Both the position numbers and the translations under genes were made by a program. The notes beneath the pieces are model-generated. The model was not told the DNA's origin, searched no databases, and saw nothing but the letters and a program-made list of their open reading frames with translations. 11,732 nucleotides of DNA from Acidobacteriaceae bacterium (GTDB lineage Bacteria; Acidobacteriota; Terriglobia; Terriglobales; Acidobacteriaceae): positions 2,701 through 14,432 of the forward strand of contig PMMJ01000549.1 in assembly GCA_003162255.1 (NCBI GenBank), given 5' to 3'. Positions 6,525 through 11,732 of this stretch are shown here, piece after piece. Every line of letters starts with the position of its first letter. Positions within the stretch are counted from its first letter, which is position 1.

Positions 6525-8099
6525 ATGGCTAAGCAAGCAACGAGTCCCAAATTAAAGACGATGGCCGACAAGGTTGCTGTCCTTCGCGCCAAGCGCGCCG
6601 AGGTCGAACTCGGTGGCGGCCACGCTCGCATCGACAAACAACATGCGGCGGGCAAGATGACGGCGCGGGAACGAATCGCAGGGCTGGTGGACAAAAGCAG
6701 CTTCCAGGAGATTGGGCTGTTTGCGCGCCATCGGCAGACTTATTTCGGGATGGCCGACAAGGAAATGCCCGCGGATGGAGTGGTGACGGGATGCGCCACC
6801 ATCGACGGACGTTTGGTGCATCTTGCGAGCCAGGATTTCACGGTGGCGGGCGGAGCTGCCGGCGAGGTTCACAGCGACAAGATTGCCGACATGATGCGTC
6901 TCTCGCTCAAAACCGGAAGCCCGTTCGTTTTCATCAACGACTCCGGCGGCGCGCGCGTTCAGGAAGGCATTGACAGTCTGGCCGCATACGGCCGCGTCTT
7001 TTACAACAATGTCATGCTCTCCGGAACGGTGCCGCAGATTTCCCTGATTTGTGGACCGTGCGCGGGCGGCGCTGCCTACAGTCCCGCGCTCACCGACTTT
7101 ATCGTGCAAACCCTGCAAGCGCAAATGTTCATCACCGGACCGCAGGTCATCAAACAGGTCACCGGAGAAGTGGTTACGGCTGAGGAGTTGGGTGGCCCGC
7201 AGTCGCAGATGAACAAATCGGGAGTGGTTCACCTCATCGCCAAGAACGATGAGGAAGCGCTGCAACTTTGCCGGCGGTTGCTCAGTTTCATGCCTTCCAA
7301 CAATCTGGAAGATCCGCCCCGCATGCCGTACAACTTGCCGATCGATTCCGATGCGGAAATGAACGGGATCATTCCGATTGAGAACAAGCTCGCCTACGAT
7401 GTCCGTGGCATCATCACACGGGTGGTGGACTATCAGGACTTTCTCGAGATCCAGACTGGGTTCGCGCCGAACCTGGTCATCGGTTTCGGGCGGCTGCAAG
7501 GCCGGCCGGTGGGTATTGTTGCGAACCAGCCGAATGTTCTGGCCGGCGCGCTTGACATCAATGCTTCCGATAAAGCATCACGCTTTATCCGCTTCTGCAA
7601 TGCCTTCAACATTCCCCTGATCACTCTCGTGGATGTGCCCGGCTTCCTGCCCGGAGTCGAGCAGGAACACGGTGGCATCATCCGTCATGGCGCCAAGATG
7701 CTGTTTGCCTACTCGGCCTCGACCGTGCCGAAAATCACACTGGTATTGCGCAAGGCCTATGGCGGCGCGTACTTGGCCATGTGCGGCAAGGATCTGGGCG
7801 CGGACCGGGTTGTGGCCTGGCCCTCAGCTGAGATCGCAGTCATGGGGGCCGAGGGCGCGGCCGAGATTGTGTTCCGGCGTGAGATCGATGCGGCGCCGGA
7901 CAAAGCCGTCCGCCGTAAGGAACTGATCACGGAATACAGGGAGACCTTCGCGACCCCATATTTTTCGGCGGGCCGGCGCTTGGTGGATGACATCATTGAG
8001 CCGGCGGAGACCAGGAAGTACCTAGCGGCGGCGCTGGAATCGTTGCACGCCAAGCGGGAGCTTCGTCCTCCCAAGAAGCATGGATTGATTCCATTATGA
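6525..8099 (+). CDS. mmdA: Methylmalonyl-CoA carboxyltransferase 12S subunit
   Basis: 524 residues. The carboxyltransferase subunit moves a carboxyl group between (S)-methylmalonyl-CoA and biotin. Two crotonase-fold halves are visible: the N half with GGAAGEVHSDK (109-119), NDSGGARVQEGID (138-150) and oxyanion-hole glycines in GPCAGGAAYSPALTDF (177-192); the C half with DVPGFLPGVEQEHGGIIRHGAKML (370-393) and RKAYGGAYLAMC (409-420). Close relatives include acyl-CoA carboxylase beta (PccB) and the alpha subunit of Na+-pumping methylmalonyl-CoA decarboxylase; the 5S and 1.3S neighbours favour the transcarboxylase 12S. It ends soon after KRELRPPKKHGLIPL and lacks the ~80-residue tail that the Propionibacterium 12S carries, as I remember it; a similar tail is encoded by the next gene. 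The start at 6525 has AGGAG 5 nt upstream; an overlapping ATG at 6521 hits a stop after three codons. The gap after the 5S gene is 40 nt. Confidence 0.93.
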   Translation: MAKQATSPKLKTMADKVAVLRAKRAEVELGGGHARIDKQHAAGKMTARERIAGLVDKSSFQEIGLFARHRQTYFGMADKEMPADGVVTGCATIDGRLVHLASQDFTVAGGAAGEVHSDKIADMMRLSLKTGSPFVFINDSGGARVQEGIDSLAAYGRVFYNNVMLSGTVPQISLICGPCAGGAAYSPALTDFIVQTLQAQMFITGPQVIKQVTGEVVTAEELGGPQSQMNKSGVVHLIAKNDEEALQLCRRLLSFMPSNNLEDPPRMPYNLPIDSDAEMNGIIPIENKLAYDVRGIITRVVDYQDFLEIQTGFAPNLVIGFGRLQGRPVGIVANQPNVLAGALDINASDKASRFIRFCNAFNIPLITLVDVPGFLPGVEQEHGGIIRHGAKMLFAYSASTVPKITLVLRKAYGGAYLAMCGKDLGADRVVAWPSAEIAVMGAEGAAEIVFRREIDAAPDKAVRRKELITEYRETFATPYFSAGRRLVDDIIEPAETRKYLAAALESLHAKRELRPPKKHGLIPL

Positions 8100-8121
8100 T
8101 GAGAATGAAGAGGAGCGGCGC

Positions 8122-8595
8122 GTGGCATTGAATGGCATGGATGTAGATGTAGTCAGTGCGGTGGTCGTGGTCGCAGTGGGCTGTGGGCTGACTTATGTCA
8201 GCTTGCAGAGCGCGTTCCGACGCGCCGTTACCGAGTTGCGACAGGAGACGGAACGCCAACTGAATGCGCTCACCAGCACACTGAAGGCTCTGGAGACGCG
8301 AGTTGCGGAGCTAAGTCCGGCGGCAACGATTCGGCCGGCAGCCGTGCCAGCGTCCGCGCCGGTTGCCAAAGCGGAAGCCACGGCTCCCGCTGCGAAGGCA
8401 GCGGTTCAGCAGAAGGCGGAGGAAGTCACGCCTGAAATGCTGGTCGTGATCGCTGCGGCCGTAACTGCGTTCATGGGCAAGAAAGTCCGGATACGGTCGG
8501 CCAAGATGCTGCAATCACCATACGAAATTGTCAATCCCTGGTCACAGCAGGGGCGGGTATTTGTCCAGGCATCTCATAATTTACGATCGAGGTAA
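8122..8595 (+). CDS. Membrane-anchored OadG/MmdD-like accessory subunit of the transcarboxylase
   Basis: 157 residues with GTG start at 8122, preceded 6 nt upstream by GAAGAGGAG. Four parts: one hydrophobic membrane segment (~8-28), a heptad-like helix likely to coil (~29-65), an Ala/Pro/Lys linker (~66-99), and a conserved-looking C-terminal block (101-155) reading VTPEMLVVIAAAVTAFMGKK, then RIRSA, then PW-x4-GR and ending ASHNLR. This final block follows the pattern of the delta/gamma chains (MmdD, OadG) of Na+-pumping decarboxylases and, from memory, of the last ~50 residues of the Propionibacterium 12S subunit (a VTEDVL…AISAVAAYLG…W…GR pattern). It probably binds the 12S core and may tether the complex to the membrane or aid assembly; no beta (ion-pump) subunit is present. 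Codons and spacing fit the operon (22 nt after 12S, 39 nt before 1.3S). The function is inferred. Confidence 0.75.
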   Translation: MALNGMDVDVVSAVVVVAVGCGLTYVSLQSAFRRAVTELRQETERQLNALTSTLKALETRVAELSPAATIRPAAVPASAPVAKAEATAPAAKAAVQQKAEEVTPEMLVVIAAAVTAFMGKKVRIRSAKMLQSPYEIVNPWSQQGRVFVQASHNLRSR

Positions 8596-8634
8596 GGGAG
8601 CGGGAAATTCACCTCGACGGAAGGAACTCATAAC

Positions 8635-9030
8635 TTGAAACTCCAGATCGGAATTGATGGAAAGAAGTACGAAGTCGAAATCGAAGTTGTGGAAGACGAT
8701 GCGACTCCACGGATGCCGAACTATGGACCTTATCCAATAGTTCCCGCAACCGTTCAGTCGGCGCCGGTTCCGTCCGCGCCATCTGCGTCCGCAGTGGCTG
8801 AGGAGAATGTTGACGAAGAGAAAGTGTGCCGCAGCCCGGTTGCTGGCGTGGTCATCAAAGTGAGCGTCGAGCCTGGACAAGCGATCCAAGCCAACGATCT
8901 GATGATGGTCCTTGAAGCCATGAAGATGGAAACCAACGTCACCGCGCCCGGTCCGGGAAAGGTGAAAAGTGTAAAGGTGGCCACGGGAGATCCTGTGAAA
9001 GTGAATCAGATTGTCGTCGAGTTCGAATGA
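8635..9030 (+). CDS. Biotin carboxyl carrier (1.3S subunit) of the transcarboxylase
   Basis: 131 residues, close to the 123 of the Propionibacterium 1.3S carrier that shuttles CO2 between the 12S and 5S sites. The biotinyl domain (~63-131) holds the biotinylation motif EAMKMET, with biotin attached to Lys97. It is preceded by a Pro/Ala/Ser linker (~35-57) and an N-terminal beta segment (KLQIGIDGKKYEVEIEVVE) that in 1.3S docks onto the other subunits. The start is TTG at 8635, with AAGGA 9 nt upstream and the domain beginning directly at that codon; no ATG fits. Located between the membrane-anchored accessory subunit and the epimerase gene. A biotin ligase, needed for maturation, is not in the window. 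Confidence 0.93.
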   Translation: MKLQIGIDGKKYEVEIEVVEDDATPRMPNYGPYPIVPATVQSAPVPSAPSASAVAEENVDEEKVCRSPVAGVVIKVSVEPGQAIQANDLMMVLEAMKMETNVTAPGPGKVKSVKVATGDPVKVNQIVVEFE

Positions 9031-9063
9031 GCGGCCGAAGCTGATTGAGAGAAAAGGAGACGG

Positions 9064-9546
9064 ATGAGCAGCGTGCATGAGGATGTGAAGCAGGTGCCAG
9101 GTATTGAGTTTGTCGATCACGTAGCGATCGCTGTGAAACAGGGTGAACTGGACGGGCAGGTCAAGGCCTACGAGATGCTGGGCTTCCGCGAAGTGCACCG
9201 CGAAGAAGTGCTGGGGACCGATCAGGTGCGCGAGGTTTTGCTGCAGGTTGGCAATGGTCCCAATCTGATTCAACTGCTGGAGCCTTTGACGGCCGACTCT
9301 CCGGTGCAAAAGCTGATCGAGAGGAACGGCGGGCGAGGTGGGTTGGCGCACGTCGCGTTCCGCGTGAAGAGCGCGCAGCAAGCTTTGGATGCGATGAAGG
9401 CGAGTGGATTTCAGCTCATCGACAAGGCTCCCCGCAAGGGTTCGCGAGGGACCACGGTCTTCTTCGTTCATCCCAAATCGCGAACCGACAATCCTTTCGG
9501 ATTGCTCATCGAGATCGTCGAAGATCCTGAAAGCAAGCAAAAGTAA
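9064..9546 (+). CDS. mce: Methylmalonyl-CoA epimerase
   Basis: 160-residue vicinal-oxygen-chelate fold enzyme that interconverts (R)- and (S)-methylmalonyl-CoA, linking the mutase to the carboxyltransferase. The four metal ligands expected for the family are visible: H19 (FVDHVAIAV), Q70 (NLIQLLEP), H96 (GLAHVAFRV) and E150 (LLIEIVEDP). The two beta-alpha-beta-beta-beta modules and the usual length (~135-160) are conserved, with about 14 extra N-terminal residues. A strong AAGGAG lies 4 nt before the ATG. Gaps are 33 nt from the biotin carrier and 10 nt to mutA, so it belongs to the same transcript. Confidence 0.95.
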   Translation: MSSVHEDVKQVPGIEFVDHVAIAVKQGELDGQVKAYEMLGFREVHREEVLGTDQVREVLLQVGNGPNLIQLLEPLTADSPVQKLIERNGGRGGLAHVAFRVKSAQQALDAMKASGFQLIDKAPRKGSRGTTVFFVHPKSRTDNPFGLLIEIVEDPESKQK

Positions 9547-9556
9547 GTGAGGAAAG

Positions 9557-11305
9557 ATGTCCGCTGACAAGCTGTTGCAGGAGTTCCCTCCCGTAAGCAC
9601 CCAGTCGTGGGAAGAAGTCATTACCAAGGATCTGAAAGGCGCCGACTACGCCAAGAGGCTGATTTGGCAGAGCGAAGACGGGCTGGCGGTCAAGCCCTAC
9701 TACCGGGCTGAAGATATTGCAGGGTTGGAGTATCTGGATGCGGCGCCGGGAAATTTCCCTTATGCGCGCAGTGACCGTTCGACGGGCGACTGGCGTATTC
9801 GCGAAGAAATCGACGCGGTCGATCCTGCAAAAGCAAATCAAGCGGCGCTTACTGCGGTGGTTGCGGGAGCGGAAGAGATCGCATTCCGCGACGTTCGGGT
9901 CAAGAGTGTTTCCGATCTGGCAACACTTCTGGCAAACCTGCAGGAGATTCCCGTCCATTTTCAAAATGCGGATGAGTCCCTCATTCGTCTTCTAATCGGT
10001 CGTTTAATCGAAGGGCAGAAGCCATCGCCGGTAGCAATGTCGACCGACTGGGATCCGCTCACCAACGTGGATTTTGCGGCGGAAGTCGTTGCGGGTGCTC
10101 CTTCCGCGCTCGTGCCCTTTACCATTCATGGCGACGGATTTGAAGAATCGGGAGCGACGGCCGTCGAGGAAGTTGGATTCACGCTGGCGGCGGCAATCGA
10201 TTTCCTGGCGGAAATGCAATCCCGCAATGTGGATATCAATCGCGCCGCGGCTTCCATCGCGTTCTCCTTTGCGATTGGCGCAGACTATTTCTTTCAGATT
10301 GCCAAACTGCGCGCCTTTCGTCTGTTGTGGGCGCGAGCCGTCGAGAGCTTTGGTGGAACGCGGGAAAGCGCGAAGGCCCGAATTCATGCCCGCACCTCCC
10401 GCTGGAACGAGACTATCTACGATCCTCACGTCAACATCTTGCGCGGCACCACTGAGGCGATGTCCGCGGTGCTCGGCAGCGCGGACTCAATTTCGGTCGC
10501 GCCGTTTGATGAATGTTACAAGGCGCCGGATGACGCCAGCCGCCGGCTTGCCCGCAATACTCAAATTCTTCTCAAGCAAGAGGCGCTGTTGTCGCGAGTC
10601 GCCGATCCGGGTGGCGGGTCGTATTGCATCGAGGTCATTACCGATTTCATTGCCCGCGAGGGTTGGAAAGCGATGCAGGCGATTGAAGCCGCCGGTGGCT
10701 ATCGGAAGGCTCAAGCGCAGATTACGCGAGCGCTGGAGCAATCGCTGGCGGCCAGAGAAAAGGCTGTATTGTCCCGCCGCCGCATTTTTACCGGGACGAA
10801 CCAACACGCCAACCTCTCCGAAAAGGCACTGGATCGCATTGATGTTTCGCGCCTGGCTGGTGAAAAGCGCGGCGCACAGATGTATGAAGAGCTTCGTCTG
10901 CGCACCGAACGCCACGCGGCTCAGACCGGAAAATCTCCGCGCGTTTTGCTGGCCGAAATCGGGGACGTCAAGATGCGTTCGGCTCGCTCCGGCTTCGCCG
11001 CCAACTTCTTTGGCTGCGCGGGCTTTACTATCGTCACGAAGCGATTTGACGGCACCGCTGAAATCGCCGCGAGCGATGCCGACCTTATCGTGCTCTGCAG
11101 CTCCGATCCAGAGTATCCCGCGCTGGCGGCGGAATTGATCGCCAAGCTGAAAGCACTGGGGCATAAGACGCCAGTAATCGTTGCGGGCTATCCCGATTCT
11201 GCCGAGCAACTGAAAGCGGCCGGAGTCGCGGATTTTGTTCATATCCGAAGCAATCCCATTGAAGTTCTTACGAAGTGGCAGCAACAGTTGGGAATTAAGG
11301 ACTAG
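9557..11305 (+). CDS. mutA: Methylmalonyl-CoA mutase small subunit (MutA)
   Basis: 582 residues, non-catalytic partner of the heterodimeric adenosylcobalamin-dependent mutase that converts succinyl-CoA and (R)-methylmalonyl-CoA. The N-terminal part has the typical SWEEVITKDLKG (17-28) and VKPYY (45-49); the barrel carries RIHARTSRWNETIYDPHVNILRGTTEAMSAVLG (275-307) and LSRVADPGGGSYCIE (345-359). The C-terminal cobalamin-like domain (~460-580) reads GDVKMRSARSGFAANFF where the catalytic subunit has DxHxxG. The cobalt-ligating histidine is absent, as is normal for the small subunit. GAGG lies 4 nt before the ATG at 9557; only 2 nt separate its stop from the mutB start, so the two subunits should be translated together. 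Confidence 0.93.
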   Translation: MSADKLLQEFPPVSTQSWEEVITKDLKGADYAKRLIWQSEDGLAVKPYYRAEDIAGLEYLDAAPGNFPYARSDRSTGDWRIREEIDAVDPAKANQAALTAVVAGAEEIAFRDVRVKSVSDLATLLANLQEIPVHFQNADESLIRLLIGRLIEGQKPSPVAMSTDWDPLTNVDFAAEVVAGAPSALVPFTIHGDGFEESGATAVEEVGFTLAAAIDFLAEMQSRNVDINRAAASIAFSFAIGADYFFQIAKLRAFRLLWARAVESFGGTRESAKARIHARTSRWNETIYDPHVNILRGTTEAMSAVLGSADSISVAPFDECYKAPDDASRRLARNTQILLKQEALLSRVADPGGGSYCIEVITDFIAREGWKAMQAIEAAGGYRKAQAQITRALEQSLAAREKAVLSRRRIFTGTNQHANLSEKALDRIDVSRLAGEKRGAQMYEELRLRTERHAAQTGKSPRVLLAEIGDVKMRSARSGFAANFFGCAGFTIVTKRFDGTAEIAASDADLIVLCSSDPEYPALAAELIAKLKALGHKTPVIVAGYPDSAEQLKAAGVADFVHIRSNPIEVLTKWQQQLGIKD

Positions 11306-11307
11306 AT

Positions 11308-11732
11308 ATGCGTCCAGATTTTTCAAAGATCGAGTACCCGCCTGAGGTGGAACCAGCGAAGGCGCGAGAGAAACAGGCGCCAGAGAGCAGCGAATGGCTC
11401 TCGCCGGAGCACATCCCGGTCAAGAGCTTCTACACGCGCGAAGATCTGCAGGGACTCGAGCATCTTCAATATGCCGCGGGAATTCCGCCGTATTTGCGCG
11501 GGCCGTACAGCGCGATGTATGTCATGCAGCCCTGGACGATCCGGCAATATGCAGGGTTCTCCACCGCGGAAGAGTCGAACGCGTTCTATCGCCGCAACCT
11601 GGCGGCTGGACAAAAGGGCCTATCGGTTGCGTTCGATCTGGCCACGCATCGAGGATACGACTCCGACCACGAGCGCGTGACCGGCGATGTCGGCAAGGCT
11701 GGCGTGGCAATCGACTCGATCCTCGATATGAA
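11308..11732 (+). CDS. mutB: Methylmalonyl-CoA mutase large subunit MutB (5' part)
   Basis: The first 141 codons of the catalytic subunit; the gene runs off the right edge. The conserved N-terminal barrel region is unmistakable: GIPPYLRGPYSAMY (58-71), PWTIRQYAGFSTAEESNAFYRRNLAAGQKGLSVAFD (75-110) and LATHRGYDSD (111-120). Tyr81 in RQYAGFS probably corresponds to the active-site Tyr89 of the Propionibacterium enzyme (numbering from memory). The cobalamin domain with DxHxxG must lie outside the window. AAGGA sits about 7 nt before the ATG, overlapping the end of mutA. Isobutyryl-CoA mutase is unlikely because mutA and the epimerase are adjacent. Confidence 0.95.
   Translation, partial: MRPDFSKIEYPPEVEPAKAREKQAPESSEWLSPEHIPVKSFYTREDLQGLEHLQYAAGIPPYLRGPYSAMYVMQPWTIRQYAGFSTAEESNAFYRRNLAAGQKGLSVAFDLATHRGYDSDHERVTGDVGKAGVAIDSILDM

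Noticed and set aside
6552..7499. 315-codon open frame antisense to the 12S gene
   Set aside because: The opposite strand encodes an intact 12S with all oxyanion-hole motifs. The antisense translation is rich in Arg, His and Asp and shows no domain.
8581..9627. 348-codon open frame on the minus strand
   Set aside because: It lies antisense to the accessory subunit end, biotin carrier, epimerase and mutA start, all of which have family motifs and ribosome-binding sites. Its His/Arg/Phe-rich translation has no recognisable domain; it is a GC-rich shadow frame.
10074..11138. 354-codon Arg/Pro/Ser-rich frame on the plus strand inside mutA
   Set aside because: It is an out-of-frame reading of mutA, whose own frame is continuous and carries mutase motifs.
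9557..11305. MutA as an inactivated mutase, because the cobalamin histidine is missing
   Set aside because: Loss of the DxHxxG histidine is normal for the small subunit of heterodimeric mutases; the catalytic subunit follows directly.
1..11732. CRISPR arrays, tRNA genes, insertion sequences and phage attachment sites
   Set aside because: No regularly spaced repeats, cloverleaf-like segments, transposase motifs or integrase genes were found on either strand by reading.

Overview
The window looks like a chromosomal segment of a GC-rich, free-living bacterium. Protein style, gene order and GC-rich spacer repeats resemble Acidobacteriota (subdivision 1-like soil or peat lineages), but this is pattern recognition only; no rRNA or other marker is present. 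There are ten intact or nearly intact genes plus a truncated one at each edge, and no intergenic gap exceeds 300 bases. I see no tRNA, rRNA, CRISPR array, transposase or phage gene.

Left third (1-3896), all on the minus strand: an ABC-F ATPase of the Uup type (start at 1564, running off the left edge); a sugar-1-phosphate nucleotidyltransferase of MurU type (1690-2454); and, overlapping it by 4 nt, a two-domain protein (2451-3896) that fuses an AmgK-like aminosugar kinase to a RapZ C-terminal domain. The kinase/nucleotidyltransferase pair recalls the AmgK-MurU cell-wall sugar salvage route. The fused RapZ domain is the family known to sense glucosamine-6-phosphate.

A divergent regulatory region (3897-4163) separates this block from a plus-strand operon. 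It holds a GTGA-N6-TCAC inverted repeat, the core of the Rex operator, next to a TACAAT -10 box.

Right two thirds (4164-11732), all plus strand: rex (NADH/NAD+ sensing repressor); then the three subunits of the biotin-dependent methylmalonyl-CoA carboxyltransferase (transcarboxylase): 5S, 12S and the biotinyl 1.3S carrier. An additional small membrane-anchored protein (8122-8595) lies between 12S and 1.3S. Methylmalonyl-CoA epimerase, the methylmalonyl-CoA mutase small subunit mutA and the start of mutB follow. Spacing between the metabolic genes is 2-40 nt.

Together the right-hand genes encode the methylmalonyl-CoA half of the Wood-Werkman cycle: succinyl-CoA to (R)- then (S)-methylmalonyl-CoA, then carboxyl transfer to pyruvate giving propionyl-CoA and oxaloacetate without spending ATP. 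The pathway is reversible, so propionate formation or oxidation is possible. A Rex regulator at the head fits an operon switched on when NADH accumulates. The most unusual items are the separate membrane-anchored subunit, which resembles the C-terminal tail of the Propionibacterium 12S subunit and the delta/gamma chains of Na+-pumping decarboxylases, the Rex operator, and the kinase-RapZ fusion.
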